A stretch of DNA of 64,000 bases from Chinchilla lanigera (lineage: Eukaryota; Chordata; Mammalia; Rodentia; Chinchillidae), in the NCBI RefSeq assembly GCF_000276665.1, contig NW_004955429.1, positions 4,655,709 through 4,719,708 on the forward strand. The letters are read 5' to 3'. Made by a program: the position numbers and the translations under genes. Shown piece by piece: positions 35,896 to 49,040 of the stretch. The notes under the pieces were generated by a model. The model was not told where the DNA came from and searched no databases. It saw nothing but the letters and a program-made list of their open reading frames with translations. Each line of letters opens with the position of its first letter. The stretch's first letter is position 1.

Positions 35896-37123
35896 TCCAG
35901 CCACAAGAACCATGTCTCCCTTGCAACACACTACTTCTGACATCCTGCACGCGGCCTCATCCATCTTCTGCACCCATCTTCGCTGGATGACCTGAGTTGT
36001 TCTCTCACCCCATGTGCCCGAGGATGCGGAGGGATGATGGGGTGGCTCGGGAAAGAGATTCCTATCCTTTTCTGAGCAGAAGGGAGTGCTGACACCTGGT
36101 TAGAAACAACCTGCAGGATTCTGGGGAAGCAGGGAGCTCTGCAGGCCACACCAGGGCTCTGAAGTGTTATCTCCAAAGAAGCTTGAGCAAACAAGAGTGT
36201 TTCTGCCTCAATGGCTCAGCAAAAGCACAGTGGCTTTTAGCTGAGGACTCTTTGAAATTTTAAAACAAAGGACACCTGGCCAGTCACGCTTGTGCCCATA
36301 GGAAGTAGAGTCAAAATATACAGGGTAGAGTGTATATTTGCAGGGGAGGGGAAAGGGCAGGTAAAAGAATTAAGATGTGTTACGTCCATGGGCCAACTCC
36401 ACGTGATGAATGTAATCATTATGTACAGCAAACATGTACTAATAAAAATTTTTAAAATTAAAATAATGCTGAATATTTAAATTTTAAAAATTACTACAGT
36501 AAAAGACACTCACTCCCTCCACCCCCGAGCTACCACCCATTGCTTTGAATATACTTATCCCATCATTCTAGTCACTTTCTGAAGCAGCTCTGGAAGTATT
36601 CTTTCATGAGTGTCTTCATGGATTGTAATAAAAGATGCAATGAACGCTGCTACCATGAACCAGACAACAGAAAGGCAGGCTCATAAACACATATGTGCGT
36701 CCTCACCCATTTTACTCCCTGGGCCTGGCACCGTGAGACTTCCGGCTCTCCCGCAAGGTCAAAGTGATCATGGAAGGGAAACATTCTGAACCCATAGAGG
36801 ACCTTGTGGAAGCCACGGCAGCACAGCTTACAGACACTCATAAAAGGGGACTTCTGGTACTGCTTCAGAAAGTGGCCACAAGGATGGGGTAAGTGTGCTC
36901 CAAGCGAGGGGAGGATTTCGACTGGGATTGATGGTAATGTGTCTTTCATCAAATTCTTAAAACTTAAATTTACCATATCTCTTTTTATTTTAAAGAGAAT
37001 ACCAAATAATTTAAAAAAAACTAGAAATGATACGGAACTTCAAGAAAGAGATGATAGGAATTCAACAATGGTTGTTATATTGCATATTGTTGTCTTCCAA
37101 GTAGTTGTTTAAATTACAGATAT

Positions 37124-37284
37124 AGCTGGGTGTGGTGGCGCACGCCTGTAATCCCAGCACCTGGGAGGCTGAGGTGGGAGGATCATTGTGAGTTCAAGAC
37201 CAGCTTGGGCTACAAAGTGAGCTCAAAGTCAGCCTGAACTGCATAGCAAGACCCTGTCTCAAAAAAAAAAAAAAAAAAAAAAAA
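37124..37284 (+). mobile_element. B1 SINE with 24-nt poly(A) tail
   Basis: AGCTGGGTGTGGTGGCGCAC to GCAAGACCCTGTCTC, then an almost pure A tail. A long pure tail usually marks a recent insertion. Confidence 0.93.
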
Positions 37285-37299
37285 CCGGATTACTGGATA

Positions 37300-38787
37300 T
37301 AAGCATGTAAAATTGATCAAAATAAAGGAACTAGCTAAGATAATTGTACTACAATTTCTCTTGGTTCATTACCACATCTTTGGACCACACTCTGCACATC
37401 TTCATTACCTTGTGAATCTCAGAATCAGTTCCACAAAGTAGGGCCTGTTCTAAAATATTCTTTATCCTAACACAGTATTCACAGTGCAATCTCAAACTGA
37501 TTCTCTGCAATGGTTCCTCTGGGCTGGGCACCATGCTACTAGTCCTCGTGCCCCTATATGTCACGTGACTTACCACTGGCTCCCTACTTTTGCCTTTATG
37601 TGCAAATCATGTCCTCCAACCATCTCCCCCTACTACTCCCCTACCACTTTTCCATTATGAGTTGAGGAAGTAAACTCCTCAAATATTTGCTTGCATTGTG
37701 TCTATTAGAATTGTAAGCATAGCTTTTCATTCTGCATTGTGGTTAGTTATAAACATGTTCTGTTTCCTTCATGAGATAGTAGTATGGAGCATTAAGCATC
37801 TACTAGATCAGTAATAGCACAGCTTTTAAGGCTTTTAATGATAACAAAGAACTGGCTGCAGCATGCATGCCACATTTGCCACCCCTGAACTCAATGCTCA
37901 ACTCTCTTCAGCTAAAATGAATTCAATTTTCCCTGTAATGTTGACAAGTTAATATGATGTATGCTTGCCTTCTGGAATGGCAATATTATCTACCCCATTG
38001 GGTATCTTCTACAAGCAAATGATGTGACAGTTCCAAATGAATTAAATTCTTCAGTTTCTCCAGATCCATTGTAAGATTATGCAAACCAAAACTTGCATTA
38101 TCAGTGGTAACCAGCAAAGGCCCTAAATGTATAAAGAAATTTTATAGTACTTAAGTTTTCAATTTAAGAAAAATATTAATATTAAACTAAGACAATAGTT
38201 TTTAATGCTACTCCTACAAACTTGAGCACAAAGATGGCCTTAACAGGATACTCCATGAATTAAAATTTGTAAGAACAGCATAATGCAAAGAGGTAAATCC
38301 AGGAACAGGGAATTGATTCAGTATATCAATTCTCTTAATAGATTTAAAAATCAGTAAATCAGTTCTTTTGATTGATAAGAAAACTATTGTGTTATTAAAA
38401 ACAATTCTAGAAGCACAGACTGATAAGTAAAAAGTTCATATTTTGTTAAGTGACAAGGCATATTACAAAACAGAAAGGAGCTAGATTTCTAAAAATCAAT
38501 CACTGTGATGACAGTGATAGACCCAGGACTTATAAGCCCTGAAACTTACAAAATTTTCAGGGTCCTAAGAATAAGAACATAAAGTTAGAAACAAAATTAG
38601 CCTTGAAAGTAAATATTTATTTATAGGGCCCTGAACTTTGGTTATGTTAGTTTTATAGTAAGTCTATTTATTAGTTGACTACATACCAAAAAGTTAAGAG
38701 GAGTTGTCTTGGGGTAAATTTACCCAAATTTCTTTAGGATGTTCTGCATCTTCTTACTAATGTAACAATGCTTGATTTGATCACCTT
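37300..38787. other. AT-rich unique intron, no gene seen
   Basis: No exon, RNA or dispersed repeat recognised between the two flanking B1 copies. Confidence 0.4.
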
Positions 38788-38802
38788 AAAAAGTAACTTC
38801 TA

Positions 38803-38956
38803 AGCCAGGTGTGGTGGCACATGCCTGTGATCCCAGCACTCTGGAGGCTCAGGCAGGAGGGTCATTGCGAGTTTGAAACCAATGTGGGCAACAAAGTGAG
38901 CTCAAGGCCAACTTGAACTGCTTAGGGTGACCCTGTCTCAAAAGACACACACACAA
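38803..38956 (+). mobile_element. B1 SINE with perfect target duplication
   Basis: AGCCAGGTGTGGTGGCACAT to TGACCCTGTCTCAAAAGACA. The 15-bp AAAAAGTAACTTCTA occurs at 38788-38802 and 38957-38971 without mismatch. Confidence 0.93.
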
Positions 38957-40399
38957 AAAAAGTAACTTCTACTCATCTAAAAAGACTGGGCAGTTGGAGA
39001 TCCTTCTCAGTTAACTGAGTAATTTTTAAGCCAGAAAAGATATATCCAGGAAGGCTGCAGATATAAAAACTTCCAGTTGCGTTGGCAGATTATAAATTGG
39101 TATGTGAATATGGAAGATACTGGTTTTAACGTAAGCGGAAGATTTCAGTATAAGCAACACAGCAGTGTTACCTTAAAAGAGGTACTGTAGATATGGCTTC
39201 ATTCATTCCCTACATAAGCTTTTATCCTGTGCCAGCCACTGGGAGTACAGAGGCAAAAAACTAGTCATCATCCTTTTTTTCTTGGAGAGGTTTTCTGGTT
39301 ACTGTCTGCATTTTAACCCCCTAGTGCTTCCATAAATGACACTCCTCTCTGAAAGGTAGCGATTCCTCCCTGGCACTCTCTGATATCTGTTTCAACACAG
39401 CAGCACGCTGAACAAGGCTGCGACCCCTGTAAACTCCAGCACGCCTTGCGCTTCCAGCCCAGAGGGGATGCTCGCATTGTTGAAGTCCCTTTCTAAGGAA
39501 CAGCCTGCTAAGTAGGTGACAGTCACCTTAGGAGAAAGGAAAGCATAAAAGGAGTTTTATTCTCCATGAAAAGTCTGGGTGCTCTTTATTTTTAGTATCA
39601 CTTTCCTCTTAGACTTCACTGTCTTTATCTTCGGTTTTCTGCAGAATCCCCCCAAAACGAAGGCAATGTACTACTTTTTAAAATTTCACGAGGAGATATA
39701 TTTAAAGATCATGTAAGACTTTGTTAAGCCTTTTCATTAATTTATCATATTTCTTTGAATGAGGACTATGGATGCCCTTTGAAAATTTCAAGGACATTTC
39801 AGGAAGGACTGAAGAATTGCAGGTAACAGCAATCTTAAGCCAAATTCTAAGGCAGAATAGAATGTACTTAAAGGGTTGTTATTGTGGCATAACCTATGTG
39901 AGCATCATGAAAGAACATGTCAAAGGAAATACACGTGCGGGAAGTGAAATATGATCAAGTCTTGCACCCTCAACAACCTGACAGGCAGCTGTCGCTGGAT
40001 GGAGATCCCGCTTGGAGATGGACTCTCAATACACACTCTTGGCTATTTTTTAAAAATGCAAACATGTATAGGAATGTCTAATGGCACTGTCAGTACTTCA
40101 TCATCTTATCTTTGTTTTGTTCTGTACAGGTTGGTACAGGTGGGACTCATACGAAATGGTAATACTGCTACAATGAGCGTCCCAAGGCATCTTTCTGAAA
40201 AATGTCTTGAGGAACACATGGATGATTTCTGCAACTCTGATTATGCCACAGACGTTAATGTCCCAGATGCTGATTTCTAGTGTGATTTCGTTTATTCCCA
40301 GTATTCTTATTGCCCTTTTATGTACTGTATAGAAATGTGTCTATGAAGAAGTCATTTTGCAAAGTTATGACAGAACTTTTAGCAATATCAATCAAACCA

Positions 40400-40583
40400 G
40401 GTTTTTGTTTTGTTTCTGTTTTGTGGGTTTTGTCGGGGAGTCGGGTATGGTAGAGACTGAATTCAGGGCCTTTGCGTTGAGCTACATCCCCAGCACTAAG
40501 TTGCCAGGGTTGGGCTTGAACTTGTGATCTTCCTGTCTCAGCCTCCCAGAGTGGTAATTACAGGCATGTGGGACCATGTCTGA
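40400..40583 (-). mobile_element. B1-ID composite SINE, antisense
   Basis: Antisense ID (GAATTCAGGGCCTTTGCGTT to GAGCTACATCCCCAGCAC) precedes antisense B1 (TTGCCAGGGTTGGGCTTGAA to GGGACCATGTCTGAC), so B1 is 5' in sense. Confidence 0.78.
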
Positions 40584-40620
40584 CTCTCGACTAATATTTT
40601 TAATTTTAAAAGTTACTCAG

Positions 40621-40775
40621 CCAGGCATGGTGGTACATGCCTGAAATCTCAGTACTCAGGAGGCTGAGCCAGGAGGATCTCTGAGAGTTTGAAGTCAGCC
40701 TGGGCCACATAGTGAGTTCCAGCTCATCCTGAGCTACACAGTGAAACCCTATCTCAAACAAAACAAAACAAAACA
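40621..40775 (+). mobile_element. B1 SINE
   Basis: CCAGGCATGGTGGTACATGC to GTGAAACCCTATCTCAAACA with an (AAAAC)n tail. AAAAGTTACTCAG (40608-40620) and AAAAGTTATTCAG (40776-40788) flank it. Confidence 0.9.
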
Positions 40776-40894
40776 AAAAGTTATTCAGCAACTAAGGTGA
40801 AAAACATAAGAAAACACTGTGAGAAACACTATGCAAATGATGGATATACTAAAAGTGTAACTGAATCCTTTTTTAAACTTGGTGCACTATGAGA

Positions 40895-41850
40895 TAAATA
40901 TCACATCTATTCATTTTATAAAGCTAGAATTAACCTTGATATTAGACAAGTAGTATACAAAAGGACTCCAAATGTAAATGTAAACCCATTAAAAAAATAT
41001 AGCAATGTATGAACAACTAGCTCAGGACCAAGAAGAGTTTAGCTCAGGAACTTAAAGATGGCTTAATATCAGAGTCCAGTCCTAATATTTTCTGCAAAAT
41101 AAATAAGTAGGAAAATTATACACTAATCTTAATAGAGAGATAAATGTTAATAAAACTTCAATACATTAATAATTTCAAAAAACAATAATTTAAGAATTAA
41201 GGAGTGCTTTCTTAACTTGATGAAAGGTATTCACTAAAAATCTCACAAAGCAAAATGCTTAATGATGAAATGTTAAAAGCCTTTTGTTTGAATTTGAAAC
41301 ATCTTGTGACTTCGGCATTGGAAGTAGCAGCTACATAGTTCTGACAAGAAAAAGAAAAGACACAGGGCCTAGAAAGAGGAGTCAAAATGATACTTGTTCA
41401 CAGAAGGCCTAACAGAGAACACAAGAAACATAGCAACATATTATGCAGACTTCTAAGGATGAAATATGACTAAATGATGCAAAATCAATATATAAAATTA
41501 CGAGCAACCTAGCTATTAGGAAAAAGGAAGAAGTCGGGAATTCAGTTAATAAAAAATATACCGTTTATAACAACCTGGCAAACCAGAAGAACAGGGAGAA
41601 GTGGGAGTGCTTGCTCTCCCAGATATCAACACTATTAAAACAGTGTGGTTTTGGCATAGAACAAATAGGGTTATGAAATAAAACAGAGCCTAGAAAAGAG
41701 ACAGATTTTATGAGGCCTTGATATATGATAGAAGTGTCCTTGCAAATCCATGGAGAAATGACTATTCAGTAAATAGTGTCAGGAAAATTGGTTCTCCACG
41801 TGGAAAAAGTAAAACATCTCTCCCTTTCTTATACCATAAGTAGAATAGGT
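40895..41850 (+). mobile_element. L1 ORF2 fragment, degraded
   Basis: Landmarks in order: AAGCTAGAATTAACCTTGAT, TCACAAAGCAAAATGCTTAA then TGATGAAATG, the AGTGTGGTTTTGGCATAGAA motif, and AGTGTCAGGAAAATTGGTTC. These are late ORF2 sequence of L1. The frame is broken many times and no full protein survives. Confidence 0.8.
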
Positions 41851-42231
41851 TCTTGTAAGCTGTGCATTAGCAAGAACTGTTCCAGGATGCTTACTGCGGC
41901 ACCGTTTGTCGCTGCCTTATTCCCAGTGGCTTCTCCATGCACTGAAATAGTAAAGAGCAGTCGCATGTATCTCTAAAGTGAACACAAATGCCCACAGAAG
42001 GGTACAGGCAGTATGGTCCCATTTATAAACACAAAATTGTAATACATATTTTAACACATATACCAAACGTACAACAATCAGTAAAACTTGCAAGGCAGTT
42101 ATACAGTCCAGCTTCAAAAGTACTCAGCTCTAGGAAAGAAAAGGATGGGGTTTTACAACACTTTACTTCTTTAAAAATGTAGGGGCTGAAGCAATTCTGG
42201 AAACATATATTTCTTTATAAAAATTGACAAA

Positions 42232-42368
42232 ACCTATAAAGCACTTGCTATGTGCCAGGTATTAATGTATTTCACAGATGGGGAAACTGAGGCAAACAGC
42301 AATAGCTCCTTTGATATCCTTCAGCTAATGATCGTACCGTCATGTTATGCTGCCTCTGAGATGATAAA
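42232..42368 (-). mobile_element. MIR relic, antisense
   Basis: GCACTTGCTATGTGCCAGGT and TTTCACAGATGGGGAAACTG then AGGCAAACAGC identify antisense MIR. Confidence 0.85.
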
Positions 42369-42772
42369 CAGATGTTAGCATATTTCTACTTCCAGTAGCA
42401 TATGTTATATTGTTATGTTTTCTGTATTTTTTCTGTTCAAGAAACTAAGAAAAAAAAAAAATCATTTACAAAAAACGCTGTGTTAGCAGCAATCTTTCCA
42501 CAGAGCATCCAGATCTAATGCAGGAGCTCAAATGTGGATACAGTTACGGGAATTTGGAAATTTTTTCTGGCTTGTGATAAAACAGTGACCGTTGAAATTC
42601 AATAGGAAGCAAAAAGTAAAGGCCACAAGGGAAGAACAAAAATTTCTCAAAGATAAGAACAAAAGGTTAAAATTACAATCATCATAGTCCTACGGCAGAA
42701 AAAAAAAGAAACAAACAACAAAAATGAATTGGCCTTTTATGGGTATAAAATATACAAAGGGTAACTTATCTT

Positions 42773-42861
42773 GCTGGGGGTTGTAGCTCAGCGGTAGGGC
42801 AGTTGCTTAGCGTGCTTGAGGCCCTGGATTAGTTCCACAGCATAGCCAACAAAAAAACAAC
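42773..42861 (+). mobile_element. ID-type SINE
   Basis: GCTGGGGGTTGTAGCTCAGC to GCCCTGGATTAGTTCCACAG with an A-rich tail. The B box is degraded. Confidence 0.85.
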
Positions 42862-43444
42862 CCTGCAGCTTATAGACATTACCCAATGCATGTTGTCTTA
42901 GTATCAGAAAGATTCGGGCTATAATTTTTTAAAAGTTTGTAACTGTTCCCCCTACGATATTTATGTGTTCTGTGTTTTCTTTAATCATACTGATGAGATT
43001 TAGACACAGAGATTAATGACATGAGTGAAAAGCTGTCTTGAATTCATCTAAAATTTTTCATCTCTGCTTAAGTACTGGAGTTTTACATAGTGATAACAAT
43101 AATTATTGCAGATGAATGAAAATATCTTCAAAAAAGTGTTTTTTTTGTTTTGTTTTTTTTTACCTAAAATACTAGCTCTGATAGGATTATACACAGACTT
43201 TAAAAAAAAACACCAATAGATGATGTCATGAAATGAACTGGTCAGAATTTCTTTTATTTTGTATTGTTTTGCAAAAAATTATTCTGCTTGAAAAGTACAA
43301 TTTCTTTGGTTCTCAATTTGGGAGAGAAAGGCATCTGGAAGTATCAACATGATGAACTTCTCTTCTATTTAGTGAACAAAACTTAGCATTTTGAAGATTT
43401 TCCCGAGGAAACTTTCAAGATAAGAGGAGTGACATTTAATCCTG

Positions 43445-43775
43445 TTATGTCAACTTCATTGAGTTAAGAAATGTGTGCAGGTTAGTAGAGATGCTCCTGG
43501 GAGACTTGGATGGGGCACTGGAAATGTGGCCCTGGCTGCTATATCTGGTCCCTTGTCCCTTCCTTTCCACCACTGCTCCCCTGCTCAGCTGTCTGGCTGT
43601 TATGAACCAAGCAACCATGCCCTTCTGCCATGCTGCTTCTGCTTTGGAGCCAGGTTACCATGGACTGAACCTCCTTAAGACACAAGCTAAATTAAACTTC
43701 TTCTCCTTTAGGTTGTGGGTATGAGGAATTGGATCCTGTCCCAAGGATGGGAAAGTTGACTAATATGGGGAGGCA
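43445..43775 (+). mobile_element. MaLR-type LTR
   Basis: Ends CTTCTGCTTTGGAGCCAGGT, then AGCTAAATTAAACTTCTTCT and CCTTTAGGTTGTGGGTAT, as in rodent MaLR LTRs. The distal sequence is shared with the copy at 54845-55560. Confidence 0.6.
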
Positions 43776-44030
43776 GGAGACTTTCTTTTATACCATTAAG
43801 TTGTGCTAGTGACAAAAGCAAATAAGTAATATTTTGACAACAAACATTGTAAACAAATGTCAATAAATGTATACCTGTGAGATTCCATGTCATAGGATTA
43901 ACACTCCACTTTTTAAAACCTACTTTAAAAATGCATATCTTACTTTATTTTCAGGTTTTTTTGCAGTGCTGTGGACCAAATCAGCAAGCATTCACCTGCT
44001 GTTCTACACCCTCAGCCCAATTTTTAAATT

Positions 44031-44157
44031 TTTACTTTTTGAGAAAGGCTCTTGCCATGTTGCCTAACCTGGCTTAAAACTCCTGAACTCAAGTCATCTT
44101 CCACCCTCAGGTTTCTGTAGCTGGACAACAGGTATGCACCACCATGCTTGGTTCAAG
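44031..44157 (-). mobile_element. Old B1/7SL-derived monomer, antisense
   Basis: TTTTTGAGAAAGGCTCTTGC to ATGCACCACCATGCTTGGTT. Diverged, and no clear target duplication. Confidence 0.7.
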
Positions 44158-44159
44158 CA

Positions 44160-47100
44160 TTATTTTAAAGTCATAAATGTGGGCTCCCTGGACCTCAAAG
44201 AGTCTTGCCCTTTGGTGCTACCTTTTCCCTCTCCTCTCCCTTTCCCTCCCCTCCCCTCCCTTCTCCTCCCATCCTCTCCTGTCCTTTCCTTCTTCATTCT
44301 CACTCCTAGGCTCCACATCTCTGCCCCTTCCTCTAGACTGCATCTCAATGCTCAGCCATCTGCATGAGTTCCCTGTCCTAGTGATTCTAGTTCTCATCAA
44401 TCTATGACTTCCAGGGCAATCATTCCCTTTCTAGCACCCCAGGGAAGGATGTTGGGAAAACAATCACCATCAGTCTACAAATGGCTGGCCTTTGCCATCT
44501 TTAGACCTTGGGGTGTACCCATTCATAGCATAGGGCCCTAAAAAGTAAGTACTGTAACCCAAGAACTACACTCAGCCACATGCAGCCATTGAGAAATATG
44601 CAGGAACATTCACATTTTACTCTCAGCTTTTTATATTCCCAGATCTACTGGTCCAGGCTAAAAAGTCAGAAATACCAGCATCTAGGGAGGATGAGGCATG
44701 TGTTCCGCTGCTGTTCCTCTTTTGGCATCTTCCTCTCAGCTTCCTTTTAAGGGTCCAAGGGACAGGCTCAGATTTTTTTCTAGAAGGTGGTGAGACAGAG
44801 GCCCTTGGCCGTTTGGGGAAACCTGTATTTCACTGGCCTTTGCTTTTAATAAACAGTACATGTCCTTGCTGTATCTCTCAGGTGACCCAGAAGCATCTAT
44901 CCGATGCTGCTTGCCGAGGGACGATGAGATCCCCTAAATCTTTGCGATTTGATTTGATTAGAAATGCAGGATTTATGAGTGTAAATCCTCATGTGAAAAG
45001 GTCACATTGTGCGATAGAGGAGGAGCCTGGCGAAGGAGCGCGTGCACGCCTAACGCATCAGCATATGCACCCCAGTACTGATGGGTGACCAGCACACAGC
45101 TGATGCATCGCATAGAAAGGGATCTGCTCATGAAGGTAGGGACAGGCGCTTGTGTGGCCCGAGGCCTATAGCAGTATGGAGGGGAGCTTCACAGAGCTGG
45201 AGGAAGGGAGGAAAGATGGGGCTGCTCTGTTGCAGGTTGGGATGAAGGAGAACCCTTTTCAACCACAGGATCAAACACACAATTCTCTATGTGATGATGG
45301 ATCAGGGAATTCTAAAGTGCAACCCGGCTTTACAGTCAGGTCTGGCCAGTATGAAGGGATATTTGTCAAAGCACGGGATGAAACTTGCTTTGCCTTGTGG
45401 TTTGTTAGGCTGATCAAGACCTTTAAAAATACTTAGGAGATATACAAGTCTGTCTTCTTACCATGGCAGATTTGTGTGTGACACCCAAAGGGGCATTTCC
45501 TAAATGTCAGCGTCAAAGCTAGAAGCAGAACTTTCTTCACCTTGTGGCATCCTGATTGCTGTGCTGTCTGCTCTATCAACAGGTGGGTGTAGTGTTATTA
45601 TTTTAAGTCATCTGAATGGAGGCAGGCATCTGAGTGCCCGCTGCTTCAGAGAGGACTTAGTTGCTTTATTTTTGGTTTATGCTAGTAGCACAGCAGGAGT
45701 CCTGTTTAGCTGCCTTTGGGGTACCCACACTTGTATCATGCTGGACTACCCTTGCTATTGCTTAAGCTCTAAGATTTTCCCATCTCTATCACGTGTCCAT
45801 TACTCTGTCATGCGCTCAATATCCATTTCCTCTGGGCTCTCAGCAGGCGTTCCTGGGGCTGGGATAAAGGTCCCCTCCCCTGCAACAGGCCACAGCTGCT
45901 GCACCATGGATACTCCCAGACAAACTCAGCCAGACGCCAGCTTCAAGCAGGCAGTGACAGGGTGCCGGGCACAGGATGAGTCTGTTCCGAAACTTGTCCC
46001 TGGCTCCCAGCCCGCTGCCCCACCATGCATCCTGCCTGCTGCTCCCGGCACTACTCCTCCTGTCCTGTGTCCTGGGGCCCTGTCTGCAGGGTGGGGAGCC
46101 ACTGGCAGCCTCCTTGCATCTTTGGTTTTTGCCCTTCTCCACACCCTGGTCTGATGGGAGAACTGGAATGTCCTTCTGTCGTGGGCAGAGGGATAAAGGG
46201 TTCTCAGAGAAAGCTTGGCTAAGAGAACCTGGAGAGGTAGCAGTAGGGAGAGCCTGGGGTGGGCGCTCAGGGTCACAGCCCTGCATGTGAGTGTGCAAGA
46301 GGGAGTGCATGTGATAAGGAAGAGTGCGTGTTAAAACTGACTATTGGTCAAGTGCTTGGATCAAGGTCATCCGCTGGCCCCCGTCCTGGTGGGGAGGAGA
46401 CAAAGGGACTTCAGGGGTGAATCTAGGCTCCACATCTTGTGCCTGTGTGTGCCATTCTCACTTCAGGAGCGAGTGAGAAGGAGGAGTTATTGCTGGTGGA
46501 GTCCAGAAGGTGAGAGTAAGGAGACGGGGCCACTCATCATTAAGCAGGGGATGTTAAGCAGGGGTCAGCTCGGAGCCACTTGTTCACAAGACGGGACCCT
46601 CCAGGCGTGGGCCTGATACACCAGACTATCCAGGAGACTCCAGGAAGCTTTTTGTTGTGTCTTTATATTTTATTGCCCTCAGGTACTTTCTGAAGTGGCA
46701 TTTAAGAGACCCCACACACAGCTACTTCCGCCTCACCATGTCCCTTTGAAGTTCCAGCAATGCCTTTTAAGAGAAGCTTCTGATGTCAGCCACTAGATCA
46801 CCATAAAGAATACATGTCTGAGGGGGCCAAAGCATGCTGGCCCTCTGGGGCAGCTCTGGGATGGGTGAGTTCCTGCTTGGACCCACATCCCCTGGTCCCT
46901 CCCGTCACGGCCTGTAAAATACAAGCTCCACTTGCAGATTCACTACAAACCACTCGTGCTCTCTCGCTCTTCCTCACTGCATTCACAGATATGGGTCCTT
47001 TCTCGTTGCCTCAGGGTCAAAATGACCATTTTGGGCATTCCTAACTAAAAGCAGTAAGAAAGAAGCCATAAATCCTGTAGGTATCTCTAGCTGCTTTATT

Positions 47101-47540
47101 AGCTAACAAATTTATCAAGCAAAGTCATCTTGTACTGTGATGTCCCCAAAATAACATGCATTGAATGGGTTGTGTGCCCACCCTGGGCTTCAGGAAAGCA
47201 GGAAAAGGAAAGCCCAACCAAAACTGCTGTCACTTAGAGGTCTCTGCGTTGTCTCAGCTTTATCTCCTACAATGGCCACAGAGTTCATATATAAATATGA
47301 TGCTTACATAATACACATAACAAAAAGAATAGTGTGTGTCTCTTTCCACAGGACAAAATAATTCAACCTACACAGTGTGGAACTGCAAGTAAAAGTAACT
47401 AAAGCAAGGCAGACTGAGCTATGATTTTGATCATTAAATAAATTCTTTAGGAATAGAGAATTATGGATGAAACTAGGTTTCAGATTTACAGAGTAGGAGC
47501 ACTTGCATTCATTTAAACAGATTCAACGTAATCACAGATA
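44160..47540. other. Unique intronic DNA, no gene seen
   Basis: Includes a CCCTCCCCT-rich tract at 44225-44290. The 216-codon open frame at 45504-46154 overlaps long frames on the other strand in GC-richer DNA and has no recognisable domain. Confidence 0.45.
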
Positions 47541-47544
47541 GGGC

Positions 47545-48216
47545 CCATTCACTGCAGAAATATTTATTGCATACCTACGTGTAGCACACAATCTTCTAAA
47601 GGCTGCTGATATAGCAGTCAGCTCAGAGGTCTTAGCTGTTCCACCCATGAACAATAGATAACATGCTCATACACAGTTGAGTGCAGAGTAAATGCTGAAT
47701 AATAGGGAAAAAAATAAAATAAGGCATAGGGAGTAGAGAACAGCAGGGTGGGAGTGGGTGCACTGAACTCTTATTCAGTAGCTGGATGTCCTACAGAGAG
47801 GAGGATGTCTGAAAGATGTGTGGGAGCAAGTTTTGCAGATATCTGGGGAAGAAGGATCTAGGGCATGGGAGCAGCAAGTTTTCTTGAAAGGGAGTATGCT
47901 TGATAAGCTCCAGGCACAGCAGAGAGCAACTGCACTGGCAGAAAAATGAGCAAGATGGCGAGGGGAATGAGATGAGGCTGGCAAGGAGGCAGGTGGTCAG
48001 ACTGCGCAGACTTTGTTCTCTCAGTGCAGTGGCAAGCCCAAACAGGATTTTACACAGAGGTGGAGAGGACGAGATTGATTACCAGGCTGATCTGGTAAGA
48101 ACTACCAGAGAGGCCAATGACTAGACTTAAGAACAATAGGAAGCTAAGGCAAAAATCTAGGTGAGAAACTAGCATAGGTCAGACGTCGGTGGAGGGTTAA
48201 AGATGATGAAAAGTGG
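47545..48216 (+). mobile_element. Ancient mammalian interspersed repeat, first segment
   Basis: AAATATTTATTGCATACCTA at the start, GGTGGGAGTGGGTGC, then GATATCTGGGGAAGAAGGAT and, at the end, GAAAAGTGGTCAGATTTCAG. The same element resumes at 48566, after a DNA transposon. Confidence 0.65.
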
Positions 48217-48565
48217 TCAGATTTCAGGATAGACAGTCGTCCCTCTGTAAGCACTGGAAGGATGGCTCCAGGACGCCCACAGATACCAAAATCCATGGGT
48301 GTTCAAGTTTCTCATGTAAAAAGATGTCTTTGCTTATAACCCACGCATATCCTCCTGTAAATGTAAAACATCTCCGTATTTGTTACAATAACTAATACAA
48401 ATAAAACCATGTAAACAGTTATACTACATTCTTTAGGGAAGAATGTGTCCAGTACAGATATAAGTGTTTTGTTTTTTTTTTTTTTTTTTCTGAACATTTC
48501 TGATCCATAGTTTGTTGAGTCCATGGATGCAGAAGCTGGAGATGAGTAGGACCAGCTATATATTG
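48217..48565 (+). mobile_element. Tigger-like non-autonomous DNA transposon
   Basis: Starts ACAGTCGTCCCTCTGTAAGC, contains CCAGGACGCCCACAGATACC then AAAATCCATGGGTGTTCAAG, and ends in GTTTGTTGAGTCCATGGATG with a terminal inverted segment GACCAGCTATA. A 20-nt T run near 48471 has expanded inside it. Confidence 0.8.
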
Positions 48566-49040
48566 AAAGCAAAGTGAAGGATTTCCTGACAGGCTGAATA
48601 CGCAATGATCCAAGGAGGAGTCAAGGATAACGGCAAAGCTTCCACATGAGTGACATGCGAGACAAGGGTGCATCTTACTGGCATGGGGAAGACTATGGGG
48701 AGAGTCCGTGTTCTTGGGGACATGAGATATCCGTTTTTGGCCCTGTTTGAGATGTCAAGTAGATGGCTTGAAATACTAATCTGGACTTCAGGGGAGATGT
48801 CAGGCCTGTGTGGTCATCATCATATAGCTGCCACTAGACACCAAAGGACTGGGACCAGGTCAAATCATTTAGGTGTTAGTGCAGAGAAGTGATGGGATCT
48901 GGGCCAATGGCCAGCGCTTAAAAGTAAGAAAACGAGAAGGAACCAACAAAGGAGATTGAAGAGCAGCTAGTGCGGCAGGAAGAAAACTCAGAAGAAAAGG
49001 TTTCCAACACCGAGAGAAGGATGTCTCAAGGCTGGGAAGA
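48566..49040 (+). mobile_element. Ancient mammalian interspersed repeat, second segment
   Basis: Continues the element broken at 48216: AAGGAGGAGTCAAGGATAAC, TTACTGGCATGGGGAAGACT, GATGTCAAGTAGATGGCTTG and CTGGACTTCAGGGGAGATGT, in the expected order. Confidence 0.65.

Noticed and set aside
45504..46154. 216-codon plus-strand open frame, with overlapping frames on both strands, one starting with a signal-peptide-like stretch
   Set aside because: No recognisable domain or splice context. Several frames are open together in GC-richer DNA, as expected by chance, and it lies antisense in an intron.
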